The position numbers and the translations under genes are program-made. DNA of 64,000 nucleotides from contig JAUCBJ010007167.1 in NCBI GenBank assembly GCA_032718475.1, forward strand, positions 35,618-99,617, in the 5' to 3' direction. Under the pieces are notes generated by a model. The model searched no databases and had not been told where the DNA came from. It saw only the letters and a program-made list of their open reading frames with translations. Below are positions 1-10,581 of this stretch, piece after piece (position 1 is the first letter of the stretch; each line of letters begins with the position of its first letter). This DNA is from Nemertoderma westbladi. Taxonomy: Eukaryota > Xenacoelomorpha > Nemertodermatida > Nemertodermatidae.

Positions 1-2476
1 AAGCACACTTAGAGATCTGGGACTCTACGTAGTCTACCAGTGTGCGCCAGTGTTTCGCGTTGCCAGAGAACTTCGGCGGTTGCTGTGCCGGTAATCCGTG
101 TCTAGCCGCGAATTTCGCAATCTCGCTAACTAAGTCCAACTGTCCGTGTCCCTGTTCGGTGGCGTCGTCCAGTCGCTCCCTTCCGCGCGTTGTTCATCGG
201 TAAGAATTATTAACGGGATCTTCTTCTCGATGTGTCAGAGTCCGTCTAGTCTCCTGGTCTCTCCTCGGTGGTCGATGTTGTCTAGGTTGTTCCAACTCCA
301 CGCTGGTTCGAGATCGATCCGACGGTTGCGCTTCGAGTCGTTCTTCGAGTTGAGCTATTCTGTCCGTCATCTCGGTGAACTGTTTAGCGCTGATCGTTTC
401 TGCTGGTTTCAACGTGGGTTTCTGTTGGGGTGTTCGAGGTGGATTGTCGATGTATAGATTCGTCGACCTCTCCTCTCATTTGTAATCCTCCGCCGCTCCA
501 GTACGGAATATTTCCCGTTCCGTCGACTCCGATTCACTAGATGAGTCGCTGTCGACCGGATAAGGTGGCTGGCGGGTTCGCGTCCGGCGTATTATTCTTG
601 GTCGAGTTCGTCGTGGTCTGGGATCTACGGCTCCCCGTTGTTCGGCAGGCTCGCAAGCCTTCCACGAAGTCGTAGGTCTCGATAAACATTGGGTGAGAGG
701 TCTAGTAAAAACATCGGAGTTAAGCTCTACTGTAGGTTTATAAATGACTGGGTTCGCTCAGCACGTTACAGGTTCAACCTGTAATGGTTTACTCACCTGT
801 TTTACTGTCATAAACGCAGGTTCGTCTCTCTCCACAAGTAAACTACGACTTACTGTAGGTGGACTAGTTATGTTACCTGCTAAAATTGGCGATGAAGTCG
901 CCCTAGGTTGCGGTATTTCCGTCACAACAAACCTGCTACGTTGCGTCGGGCGCACAGGCGTTATTTCCTTAGGTTTCGTAACAAAGACCGGTTTTATCGG
1001 AGTCGTGGGTTTGAGCATAGGAATAACTTGGGGAAAACGTTTACAGTAATCCTCGACGAACTCCTCTCCTCGATCTATCGCTCCCACACTTCCTTCCTCG
1101 ATTCGCTTCTGGATTCCGCGATATCGAGCTTCCATGCGATCCAGGGCAGACAAGTCGTGTCCAGCTCGCGATCTTATAGATCTATCTCTCGCGTCGAGTT
1201 CAAGGTCCGCTTGCGTGTTCGCTGCCTCGCGCGATCTACGATTCAGTTCGAACTGTAGTTGCATCTCCCTTTCACGTCGATCCGCTACTTGTTGTTGTGC
1301 CGCTAACTCCGCTTCCTGTATAGCTAAACGAGCGTTTATTTGTCGCGCCTCCAACTTGGCGCGAGCGTCGGATGCTGCTTTCTTCCGTGCTAACTCAGCT
1401 GCGTTTACCGCCGCAACTCGTGCTAACTCGTCAGCCGCTGCCGCCGCGGCCGCTTCTCGCGCTAAGTCCTCCTCTAGTCTCCGCATTTCCGAAGCTTCAA
1501 ATTCGGCTTGCGCCTTGAGTTGCGCAATTCTTGCCTCGTCCTCTCTATGTTGTTTCTCTCCCTCGATGGCGATCTGTGCCATCTGGTGTTGCGCTTCTTC
1601 CTCGGCGACTTGTTGTCGGCGTGCAACCTCCTGTTGTTGTCGAGTAATTACAGACGCTGTTCTACTAACGTCGCCAACGTTGCCAACATCGCTCCGTACG
1701 CTAATGAACGATCTATCCAGTGGTGGAATTTGGTAGGCTCGCGAGCCTTCCATAGTAAGAACTTCCGTCGTCCCTCGCAGTTCGACTTCCGGTTCGTCAA
1801 TCGGTACGCCACATATATGAAGAATATTGGTGAGCGTTTCCAACCTCCCGTCCAAGCAGTAGAGTTCTTCTTCCTCTTCGGGTTGTAACAACGCGTCCGA
1901 AACTGACTCACCTAGCAGTTGGTCGAACTGCTCCTGTTGAGCCAATCTTATCACTGACTTAAACTGGATAAGGCTTTCTCTCGCACTTACCAACTTGTCT
2001 ATTATCTTTACCTGAGTAAAGTTATCACCACGCAACTCTGCAAGTTCGTGTAAACCTTTAAGTTTATCTACGGAGGCATGTACCCTACCTTATATCCTTA
2101 CCTGTAAGGTGTAGAACTCGTATCTCGACATCGGGGCGGTTAACTCGCGTAAAACGCGAAAACCTTCTCCGAGGTTCCGAGTAATCTGGGCCATGTGTCC
2201 TCCTATACTCCTAATAACGTTCTCCTGGCTCCCAGTCGAACTTACCATGTCCGGTTCCTGCGATCTAGTCTGCGGGACGGTAAGGAAATCTTCAATTCTG
2301 CCGTCGCCACGCGTTGCGGCTTCCGGTATTTCCGTTCGGGGTACCGGCGACGCAAGCGGTGTGACATCGGTGGAATCTCGGGTTCTCCTTCTCGGTTCGT
2401 CTACTGTCGATCTGTCCGGGTCGCACGAGTCATAGTCGGTAGGTGGGTATCTCGTCGAATGGGGTGTGTCACTCAT
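1..2476 (-). pseudogene. Gag-like gene of BEL-like element D, 5' part, decayed and cut by the window edge
   Basis: The frame opens at an ATG ending at 2476 and starts MSDTPHSTRYPP, with a CDPDRS motif also seen near the Gag N-terminus of elements A and C. A GGHMAQIT stretch near residue 90 is shared with the gag-like gene at 62278. The frame breaks near 2090 and resumes by about 2075 in another frame. It then runs to the left edge with only three in-frame stops, all TGA (758-760, 476-478, 194-196). The middle (roughly 1200-1650) is an Ala/Glu/Arg-rich coiled coil with an alanine run. The last codons before the edge read PPKFSGNAKHWRTLVDY, which resembles the DUF1759 Gag domain of BEL/Pao elements (family knowledge). 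The protein would form the particle core of the retroelement. Assignment to BEL/Pao is an inference, because no pol is in view. Confidence 0.72.
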
Positions 2477-2533
2477 GTCTTATTATATACGTCAAGTACG
2501 GGTAATAAAATGTCAAAGTGTCTGAATGTTGAA

Positions 2534-2703
2534 GTGTCAAACTTACCTTGGTATATATAGTATCTATATACCCTAACCGGTACAAATAAATCAACAAGTC
2601 AGAATGTCGAAATGTCAAAATGTCGAAATATACAAATGTCAAACTTACCTTGATATATATATATATCATATATATACCCTAACCGGTACAAATAAACTAA
2701 CAA
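2534..2703. repeat. Two-copy tandem repeat, about 100 bp, in element D leader
   Basis: Two units begin with TGTCAAACTTACCTTG at about 2535 and 2637. Each continues into alternating TATA sequence and then CCCTAACCGGTACAAATAAA. On the minus strand each unit contains AAGGTAAGTTTGACA, a good match to a 5' splice-site consensus. The AT-dinucleotide core differs in length between the units. Confidence 0.8.
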
Positions 2704-3836
2704 AGTATATAATAAAATAAGTAGTAATCTAGCCTATCGGCTAAATTTGTACGAATAAATGAGATAACGGTATAAGTTACCAAAATATAGATCAACAAGT
2801 ACAAATAATAGGCAAAACAGCAACGTCTAATGGGAAAATAAGTACCAACAACACTACTAATAGACAGTGAAACCCACAAATTTAGAGTACTAATGTGCTT
2901 TCTTAAGTTTGAACGATGCGAGTCGTAAAACTTACGTTCCTTTGATCTTCCAGTCGTACAAATTCCCAAATACAAACCGGATGTGGGTCTTTCCGTTTTT
3001 CGGCGGCGCGGATGAATTTATTGTCTCCCAAACTTTGCGAAAAGCGGTCTAATCCTCGAAGCGGTCCAGAAATGAGTCCTTGAGTCCTGAAAAGGTCGAA
3101 GGTGAGAGTTTTACTTCTACGCTTACGAAAAATCTTCCTAGGTACCGATACAAATTGGTCTTTAAACCCTATGTACCTTTTCAAGTACCGAAAGTAACAC
3201 CGCACACACACGGCGTAAAACAAAATGCTACAAACTAACTATTAGCTAGTCAAATATTAAATACGAAAGTACTAGCTACCCTAAAAGCCTACTGAAGCAG
3301 GGGACGTTCTAAATTACTAAATTTACTAACCTTAAATTTTAAATATCTCCTACTTACAATAGCTAACAATATTTATCTATATCTCACTTTAAATGCGCAT
3401 GCACTTTCAGTTAAGATATTTAATAAAATACTTCCTACTGTAAGGGTCCAGTAGTATACCGCTTACCAGATCCTAGTAACGATGTATCTTACTATGAGAC
3501 TCTAGTAATGTATACGGGCTCGTACAGTATCTGACAACAAATCCCAGTCCAGGATATCTAAACAAACAGATACAATACACAAACGACTAATGGCGAGGAA
3601 CAGAGCCTAGTATCTATTCTATGTACGTGAGCGGGTCTAATGCCTACGTACTAGACAAAAGGATACCTGTCCTCTAACCGGTGAGGCAGATGTACAGTTA
3701 CAGTAACAGACCAAACTCACGGGAAAACAATCCCCGCGCAGCGAATCCTAACTATCACTGACAGTCCTAAATACAGTAACTTGCCGCGGTGTGATTTATA
3801 TGGTTTATATACGAGCTAGGTGGTTAACAGACCTAG

Positions 3837-3955
3837 TGTAACAATGCTGATTACCCCTGTCTAAATCAGCCTAAAAGGTCGTGCCTAAATGTAACGATAA
3901 CTGATCCCCCTGTACGAAATCAGTCTAAAGGGTCAGGCCTAAATGTAACAATACT
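3837..3955. repeat. 54-bp tandem repeat, two units plus a partial third
   Basis: The units begin GTGTAACAATGCTGAT at 3837 and GTAACGATAACTGATC at about 3891, and a third start (GTAACAATACTGCTGG) follows at 3945. Each contains a CTGAT..ATCAG inverted pair around a short C-rich loop and ends GCCTAAAT. The repeat lies within the presumed element D leader. Confidence 0.75.
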
Positions 3956-4561
3956 GCTGGACAGAAAACAACAGTTTAATAACGAAAATGAAATACTCTC
4001 TCTTGCCGCAACTAAATATCAGATCCTAATTTTACAAATACAGATAATTTCTACCTAAAATAATGTATAGTGCGCTATAGCTAGTAGAACTCTAAGGGCG
4101 AATATGTTTTAGGGCGTGTGTGTGTGGGTGTGTTACAAATAAAACAATTTCGTGTATTTCTTTTTACTAGGTTTTAGTGATTTTCTGACCGAAATGATAC
4201 CGTGCGCTAGCTACTAAATAAACTAGTCGCGTTTTGTAGAACTTTATACTCACAAATGACGTCAAAGCTCTCTCCTTCCTATCCACAACCCAATGGGCAA
4301 CCACGGTGTTAGTAACTACACCCGTGATCGGCACTAATACCAGATTATGGTTGTAAGATAAGAAATAGGGGTTAATCGCTACCGTACGTTAGCTGATCTG
4401 GTATACTAATTTAATTCTAGAACTTTGTTGCCGCGGTAGTTAGCAGCAATACCTATCAGTACGTGGCAAGGCGCGGTAGGATATTAATAAACCTCCCTAG
4501 GCCAAGCAGTGTGCCGGTAGCAGAAATACTCCTTGCCTGATCAAATAGCTAACTCCAGACA

Positions 4562-4574
4562 GGGGGGGGGGGGG
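4562..4574. repeat. 13-base G run (a second lies at 4745-4757)
   Basis: There are two pure G runs of 13 bases, 170 bp apart, in the presumed element D leader or LTR. On the element's own strand they are C runs. Length at such runs is error-prone in sequencing. Confidence 0.9.
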
Positions 4575-5406
4575 TACTAATGTACGTTCTACAAAGCGAA
4601 CCGGTACCAAACAGTCAGTACTACGAATCACTAAATTATGGAACATATGCTGTCCGTACCTATGTACTCGCGTACTGACGAATGGCAATAGTTCGCACCT
4701 GTAAGAAGTACAGGTTAACCCAGGGGTTCGCAGGACTGACAAAAGGGGGGGGGGGGTCCTGTCTAAATATAACTATTTGATCCTAAATTTGCGGCGTCCA
4801 GGACGGCGTCACGCTTACCCTGATCTATAGGTCTTACGGCGGGCAAGGGCGTCGAACAAAGTCTTACCTTTCTCACAAAGCGGGCGCTGCATGGCAAGTG
4901 GAGTATTTCGAAGGGCAAAGGGGGCGCGCGGTCAATCCAATGTGGGCGCTAGCGTGTTGTGGACATCTTTTCCCTGCGTTGCTGACGGCCTAACGGTTTA
5001 GGCTGCCATCTTCCCGATGTTTGGCTGTCCCAAAGTTGGACCAAAAGAAAACATGTTCAGGAATTTGCAGTATATTTACAGTTTAACAAAGGATTTATCA
5101 AACAGATTAACAAAGTTTCAACAAGAAACCAAATAAACTAACAACAATTTACTAAAGATATAGCGAATAGAGGGGGTTAAGAAGGTAAAATGATCTAAGA
5201 AGTGATAACCGAAGGTAAACCAAACCGGCCTTTTATACTAAATATCGCACATGGAAACCAAACAGAATTTTCCATTGCCTCACATTTGAGCAATAAGATA
5301 ATTTATGCCCTATGATTGGCCTGGCTCATCTTTCGCTACGTTGTACGCTTCTCATTGGTCCACCAATTAGCACCAAATGAAAATAAATGGCCCCAAAATA
5401 CAAATT

Positions 5407-5486
5407 TCCTGACCGGGATTCGAACTCGTAACCTATCTGTAATGTAACCAACGCCTTAACCATCTGACCACTACGCCACAAGAGTA
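5407..5486 (-). repeat. tRNA-derived sequence (SINE head or tRNA pseudogene)
   Basis: On the minus strand the segment reads TGGCGTAGTGGTCAGATGG (A-box type), then GAGTTCGAATCCCGGTC (B-box type) about 35 bases later, and ends GTCAGGA. These are the two parts of an internal RNA polymerase III promoter, at tRNA spacing. The 5' side does not offer a matching acceptor strand, and the T stem pairs only partly. It therefore looks like a decayed tRNA or the head of a SINE. The anticodon cannot be assigned. Confidence 0.6.
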
Positions 5487-5943
5487 CCTAAGGGTTTTAT
5501 GTGTACAAATATGAATAGGCATATTACATTACTGTAACTTAATCAAAATGCGTCGGATTTTCGAAAGTTTTTACGTTAAAGTTAAACTACAAATGCTATC
5601 TTATAGTGAAATAATTCATCAAAGAATTAACAGAATATTAAATATCAGTAAGTAACATATTTTTCGAAATCGTTTATCAATCTACTCATATGGCTATTAT
5701 TTATCAGTAGTGACTTTTGACTTGATAATAATTGGGTAGGAGTAACATATATACTTCAATATTTAACTAGATATAATTTATCAAAAATAAATATTTATTT
5801 AGAAATTGCTATATATTAGTATCAGTAACTTTCAACTACTAAGGAACCGACATATTATTTCATTAAAAAACAGGCCTTTGGCTTTCCCTGCTTCACCCTG
5901 TTTCTGAGCTAATTCGGGAAGAAGTCTGAAAACCCTGTGGGTG
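5487..5943. other. AT-rich spacer without a recognisable feature
   Basis: No convincing coding frame, repeat or RNA gene is visible here. A polypyrimidine-rich stretch (about 5880-5910) precedes the gag-like gene F. Confidence 0.5.
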
Positions 5944-6937
5944 ATGGAGTGTGGACGTCACACAAGGGGTTTAAATCATGCAAAATTTCAGATTTTCATC
6001 CCTGAGTTGTACCAAAGGCTAGATGAGTGCAACAAACACTTTCGCTATCTAGTCCGATTTGGGCAGGGTGAACTAGCAAGTGAGAGGGCGAGGGGGGTCG
6101 CCTCAGAACTGTTCGAATTGTGACGATCCGAGGTGGTGGAGGCCAGTGTAGTGTACATAGGGCCTTATCTAGTAGATGCGAGGGGGATTAAGTTAGTGGG
6201 ATGGGCGGACCCGCACGACAGCGAATCCGAGGTTAACCCCAAAGATTCGGTGTCGTCGGTTAGTAGGAATCCCAGTAAAAGCGGGAAAATTAGTAGGACG
6301 GGCAGGCGATGGGAGTCCATCGCAACCGAAAAGTCCGCTACATCCTCCGCGAAAGCAAGAAGGGTGTTTGAGAAAGATCTGGCGTGTCAATTAGATATTG
6401 TTGCGCTGGATCAAAAGGAGCTAGAGAGACTGCTGGATGAGGGGACCGCGGTACTAGAGAGGGAGAGAAGGAATTAGTGAGAGATTGAAAAGAGAGGGCC
6501 GAGAGGGTAGCAAGAAACTATAGAGAGCGGGAGGAGAGAGAAATGAATGAGAGCAAGGAGCGTGAGGCGAGAGTGGAAAACGAGCGCAAAGAGCAGGAGG
6601 CGAGAGAAGAAAACGAGCGCAAAGAGCGGGAGGCGAGAGAGGAAAACGAGCGCAACGAGCGGGAGGCGAGAGAGGTGAACGAGCACAAAGAGCGGGAGGC
6701 GAGGGAGGCAGAATTAGCCAATCAGAGTATCAGAGAGGATAGAGAAAGAGAGAGGGCGGGTAAACGTATGCGGGATGATATGCATACCCGGTTGAGGGGG
6801 TTAATGCAATATCAGGCGAGACAGAAATGCCGATTAGAACTGGCAAAAATGGGTTTATCAGAGAGCGAGGCTGATTCGGGGAGTATTTATGAGGAACCAG
6901 GGATGATGGAAACCTTTGTTAATACCCTACTTACAGG

Positions 6938-6977
6938 TACTTGATACTTGATACTTGATATTACTTGATACTTGATA
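6938..6977 (+). repeat. TACTTGA heptanucleotide microsatellite
   Basis: TACTTGA or TACTTGAT-type units are repeated about five times with one slipped unit (ATATTACTTGA). The repeat lies inside coding sequence of gene F. A seven-base unit changes the reading frame with each slip, which explains the frame change around 6945. Confidence 0.85.
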
Positions 6978-7068
6978 CCGGACGACAGACCCAAGACTGG
7001 TGTGACAGGATGGGCGGGGGTGGTAATAACAATACGTTTAACGAGAACCTTAATATTAATAGTACTGT

Positions 7069-7081
7069 AATAGATAACCCT
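7069..7081 (+). repeat. 13-bp target-site duplication of the LINE (other copy 8907-8919)
   Basis: AATAGATAACCCT is present at 7069-7081 and again at 8907-8919. The sequence between them is the 5'-truncated LINE. The Asn-rich frame of gene F runs into the left copy and out of the right copy in the same frame, which confirms that this is the insertion point. Confidence 0.88.
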
Positions 7082-7083
7082 GT

Positions 7084-8730
7084 GAGGATATACCAGTCCC
7101 CCCAGACGACGAACTCAACTCGGATGAATGGTACAATGCCGAGTTTACTAGCGAAGAGATCGAGGCCACTATAAATACTACAAAGAACCGGAAAGCTTGC
7201 GGCCCGGATAAATTGTACAATGAACACCTGAGACAGTGCTTACCAACTCTACTCTGCTATATCACAGTGCTGTTCAATCTTATTCTCAATATCGGCAGAC
7301 TGCCAACCACATGGAAACAAAGCATAATAAAGATTCTTTACAAGGGAAGGGGAACGATTACCAACCCAGACAACTACCGAGGAATAGCCTTGTTATGTGT
7401 CTTACTAAAAGTTATGACTTCAATCATTAACAAACGTATCCGTTCAGCGATATCACATCAAATCCCCAACGAACAATTTGGATTCGTTGCAGGTAAATCA
7501 ACAACCCAAGCGATAAACAACCTCCTGAATGATATATCATCTGTTATAAACTCGAACACCAGCAACCGTATTGTCTATGCCGCATTTATAGATTTTCGCA
7601 AGGCGTTCGACATGGTTAGCCGTGCAAAATTATTATTCAAGTTATATAAGATGGGTATCAAAGGGAGAATATATAATATAATTAAGGACCTACTAGATAA
7701 TTATTTAACCATATTCGACGGCCTTAGATTCTCCAACTTAATCCACCAACTCCGTGGAATTCTACAGGGAGATTGTTTGTCACCGGTGACATTTATCATC
7801 TTCATCGCGGACTTGGCCCTTGCTCTGCGTTCTGCATCGGCATGCCTGATGTTCCTCTTCTTTGCAGACGATCTGGTGTTTTACTCCACCAATCGGGATG
7901 ACGTCCAAATAGGTTTAGATGCCCTTCATAGGTGGTCCATTGAAAACGGAATGGATGTCAATTTGACCAAAACCAAGATTATGAAATTCAGGAAAGCAGG
8001 TCGGCTATCAGCATTAGATAGGTTCCAATACAATGGTAAACTTGTTGAAATATCAAAGCAATACGAATATTTGGGCGTTATCTTACAACCATCACTCTGT
8101 TTTTCCAATCATATAAAAGAAAAGAAAGAAACATCATATAAGATTATAGGCTCGATACATAATTTGCAACGGCTCTCAATAAAAACTGGTATTATGGTAT
8201 TTAACATGAAAATCGCTCCGTCCGTAACCTACGCTCTAGCCGCATTCGGTAAATTTCTAAGAGTTACTCATCTCAAGGAACTCGACAAAATCAAAGCAAC
8301 ACATATGAAACGTTTACTCGGATTACACTCTTCTGCTTCATCCACCTTGGCCCTCAAAATGGTTGGTGACGGTGAGCAAACTTTCGTGGAATCGATTCTC
8401 CGTAAAACTCCAACCGTATTCGATCCCATAGTCATCGCCCAATACCGCGAACACCGGGCAGAACGGGAAGAAAACTTCCGTAGCGAAGGCTATCTGGAAG
8501 GACCGGCCTTCACAGGGTCCATCTGGAAACTTCCAGGACAACGGAACCGCCACGTGGTTACGCGTACCACATCGCATGGTTTTCACCACGTGATCTGTCT
8601 TAATACGCAGAGTTTCCATCCCCTCGCAATAGGCTGTCGCTGCAAATATTGTAGTGGCCCGTGCGACCACCGCTACCATGCACTTAACTGTACACACTGC
8701 CCAACTTTGGCCGAGCTGGCAGCAATGTGA
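7084..8730 (+). pseudogene. LINE reverse transcriptase with C-terminal Cys/His motif (5'-truncated)
   Basis: The open frame begins directly at the insertion junction and runs 548 codons to a TGA at 8728-8730. No true start is left. Reverse transcriptase motifs appear in order: NYRGIALL (about 7375), FIDFRKAFDMV (about 7588), GILQGDCLSP (about 7756) and FADDLVFY (about 7861, catalytic Asp pair). QYEYLGVIL (about 8060) is the usual LINE thumb-side motif. The C-terminus has a Cys/His cluster (CRCKYCSGPCDHRYHALNCTHC, shown here as CRCKYC through NCTHC) near 8640-8700. The frame is uninterrupted, so the insertion may be recent. The protein would copy LINE RNA at a nicked target site, but without an endonuclease this copy is not autonomous. 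Confidence 0.85.
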
Positions 8731-8739
8731 CAACCACCA

Positions 8740-8762
8740 CCCCCCCCCCCCCCCCCCCCCCC
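8740..8762 (+). repeat. C run of about 23 bases, followed by CCACCCCACCCC
   Basis: A pure C tract lies just after the LINE stop codon and is followed by interrupted C blocks. The minus strand has G-quadruplex potential. The length may be unreliable in the assembly. Confidence 0.9.
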
Positions 8763-8919
8763 ACCCCACCCCACATAACTTATATTAAGCCAATATATAT
8801 ATTTTAAACCTCCTCTTTTATTGTGTTCTGATTTTATTGAATGTTTATAATTAATTAATTATTCGTTTCCCTTTGCCCCGAGTGGGGCGCATATTATATA
8901 TATTTCAATAGATAACCCT

Positions 8920-9123
8920 AATACTAACGAAACTTTCTTTACAGGAGATAATATTTTACTCGGTAATAATTCTAATATTTGTGCACAAAATAATTTAAAT
9001 AATAATATAAATATTGGTGAACAAAATAATTTAAATAATAATCCAGATACGCCAGATAACAATATAATAAATAACCCCGGTGGAATTAATCAAAATAACC
9101 TAAATAATAACGTAACAAATCAA
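8920..9123 (+). pseudogene. Asn-rich continuation of gene F
   Basis: Downstream of the right target duplication the frame of gene F continues. It is asparagine-rich, with QNNLNNN occurring three times (about 8986, 9022 and 9091) among ICAQ, IGEQ and GINQ contexts. It ends where the 3' end of a minus-strand LINE begins at about 9124. A minus-strand reading of the same DNA is a shadow of this low-complexity sequence. The function is unknown. Asn-rich tails are seen in some Gag proteins and in many disordered proteins. Confidence 0.55.
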
Positions 9124-9323
9124 CTACTACTAGGATTGGCATGCTGCATTGCAGCTGCATTTTTAAGAATGCTGTGCCGGCTTATCGACAAAATTGCACC
9201 ACCACAACTCCCTATCACCCATGACATTTCCTAGATCATCCGCATCTTCAAGGTCAGTATCCTTTAAGAAGCGTCTTAAGAAAGTCATGGGCTGTCCACC
9301 ATGCTTATTCACTCCATGAGGCT
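9124..9323 (-). mobile_element. LINE 3' end (minus), left part, split by element A
   Basis: The segment matches, in reverse complement, the 3' end of the plus-strand LINE at 26160-26370, including the ACTACTAC tail (TAG/GTA triplets on the LINE strand). On its own strand it encodes the end of the LINE ORF2 (DLADDLGNVMG-like region). It joins to 24455-24681 once element A is taken out. The copy is 5'-truncated. Confidence 0.88.
9319..9323 (+). repeat. Target-site duplication AGGCT of element A (other copy 24450-24454)
   Basis: AGGCT flanks both outer LTR ends. The LINE copy at 26170 shows the uninterrupted target on the opposite strand (CAGCCTCGTGG), so the empty site is known. Five-base duplications are usual for BEL/Pao integrase. 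Confidence 0.92.
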
Positions 9324-10503
9324 TGTTCGCGCTTTCAGACCTTTAGCAGTTTAACCTGCCAAAATTGGATGTCTTCTAGATTGTAAATCGACTTTAGCCT
9401 ATGACGAGTATTTGATACACTACATTAGCCGAAGCCAGTCTATGCGCGACCATTCACCCGCTGGATATACCCGGGAGACTGGATTCGGAAGCCTTGACCG
9501 TATTGCGGTGTAGGCCTACTGTATTATTCGACTGATCGTTAATATATAATCTCTGACAAATATTATTCACTTTCGGGAAATATTAACAGTTCCTTTAGGA
9601 CGTGGCGCTCTAAATATGTAAACAGAGTTATGACTTACACTAGACACAACGGGATGGCTATTGATTCACGTATAAAGTCTTCTATAAATTCTTTAGCGCA
9701 TTACAATCATGCACACTACCGCACAATGCTGCACACCGATCTGCTGACCTTCACTAATTTTAGTCACATATAAAGAGAACAGCAACTCATACATGTGGGG
9801 CCTATGAAATGCATTAGATTCACTCCAAAACCACTTTAATGTGAGTCGCAACTGTTATATATAACCGGTCTCTTACCTTCAGTATATCAAGAAGATTGGG
9901 GTTTATGATTATTTATCGATTTTATCCACATATAATAATATTCCATCAACTGATATAATCAATAACAGACAGTAAATAGCAGTAAAAATGCGGTGTTTGT
10001 AGTTGACAATATGATTTGCATTGATAGGTACCGGTGCGGTCCGGTGCGGTAACAGTTATACGTTCCTATGACCAAGCCTACTAATGTTGGGCTAAAGCCT
10101 GAAAACACAGAAATTCCAAGCCGGTCTTCTGGCATTAGGAAAAAAGGTAAACATTGACCCATAATGCATTGCGCGATTTCCCGGAGGTTTCTGTACAAAT
10201 AACAGGAGAATCGCTCTGATTGGTTGACCGAACAAAGAAACAACAGAGAACAAAGAAAAAGCTACACGTGTACAGATCAGCTGTTAGCTGTCGTCATAGT
10301 AACTACACTGTTTCAAGAGGATTTTAGCGTATTGCGACATAGAATTGCTAGTTATGTCCGCTAAAGTGCACATACAGAAGAAATGGCTTTTTGTGTCCAC
10401 TAAAACACCGGTACAGTAAGAAAACGGCTTTTGATGTCCGTTAAAACACCTACAGAGTACTTTGCGGGAAAAATAACCAGCTAATTCCGCAAAAGCTTTT
10501 ACA
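9324..10503 (-). repeat. 3' LTR of element A
   Basis: The LTR begins (plus strand) TGTTCGCGCTTTCAGACC and ends CGCAAAAGCTTTTACA. It pairs with 23262-24449 over its full length. A TATATATA stretch lies near 9858. Near 9680-9710 the sequence TCTTCTATAAATTCTTTAGCGCATTA replaces the version present in both the 5' LTR and the element C LTR. This means the change happened in this LTR only. Confidence 0.93.
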
Positions 10504-10511
10504 CCGCTCCC
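10504..10511 (-). other. Purine-rich tract before the 3' LTR of element A
   Basis: On the minus strand GGGAGCGG directly abuts the LTR (…TTTTCTGGGAGCGG then TGTAAAAG). The same sequence abuts the element B 3' LTR (44315-44322). Position and base composition fit the polypurine primer for plus-strand synthesis, though it is short. Confidence 0.6.
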
Positions 10512-10581
10512 AGAAAATGGGATTTAATTCTATAAAATATAAAAAATCACAGTTTCTAAAATATAAAAATACTCTAAACAG

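Larger units (their letters stand above)
2477..5406 (-). other. Probable 5' leader and LTR region of element D; no gene seen
   Basis: This stretch lies upstream of the element D gag on the minus strand. No coding frame in it looks real. It holds two short tandem repeats, two 13-base G runs and several AGGTAAG-type donor-like sequences on the minus strand (near 2100, 2545, 2645 and 4867). By analogy with A, B and C, whose LTR plus leader span about 3.4 kb, the 5' LTR of D should lie here. With only one copy present its ends cannot be placed. Confidence 0.45.
5944..7081 (+). pseudogene. Gag-like coiled-coil protein gene F, 5' and middle parts, broken
   Basis: The first ATG of the visible frame is at 5944 (MECGRHTRGLNH). 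The frame is stopped by TGA at 6121-6123 and continues in the same frame to 6477. The reading shifts near 6455-6470 to a second frame, which meets another TGA at 6486-6488 and then encodes a repeated coiled coil (units like AREENERKERE, 6543-6720). A heptanucleotide repeat at 6938-6977 disturbs the frame again. The last part (6985-7081) is Gly- and Asn-rich and continues beyond the inserted LINE at 8920. Long charged coiled coils are typical of the Gag proteins in this window, but I recognise no conserved Gag domain, so the label is an inference. An unrelated coiled-coil gene remains possible. Confidence 0.5.
7082..8906 (+). mobile_element. 5'-truncated non-LTR retrotransposon (LINE) inserted in gene F
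   Basis: An 1,825-bp insertion bounded by a 13-bp direct repeat carries the reverse transcriptase and C-terminal part of a LINE. The 5' end is cut inside the reverse transcriptase ORF, as expected from incomplete reverse transcription. The 3' untranslated part (8731-8906) contains a long C run and an AT-rich tail but no clear poly(A). It is a different family from the LINE copies at 9.1 kb, 25 kb and 47 kb. The clade is not assigned. Confidence 0.85.

Noticed and set aside
2060-2110. A 34-base GT...AG intron in the element D gag
   Set aside because: CAG/GTAAGG...CCGTAG looks like an intron, but splicing it out does not bring the downstream frame into phase, so a frameshift is simpler.
2477-5406. 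Exact LTR of element D
   Set aside because: Only one end of the element is in the window, so there is no second LTR to define the boundaries.
8859-9062. Minus-strand protein with LFKLFC repeats
   Set aside because: It is the antisense of the Asn-rich frame of gene F, which continues in phase across the LINE insertion.
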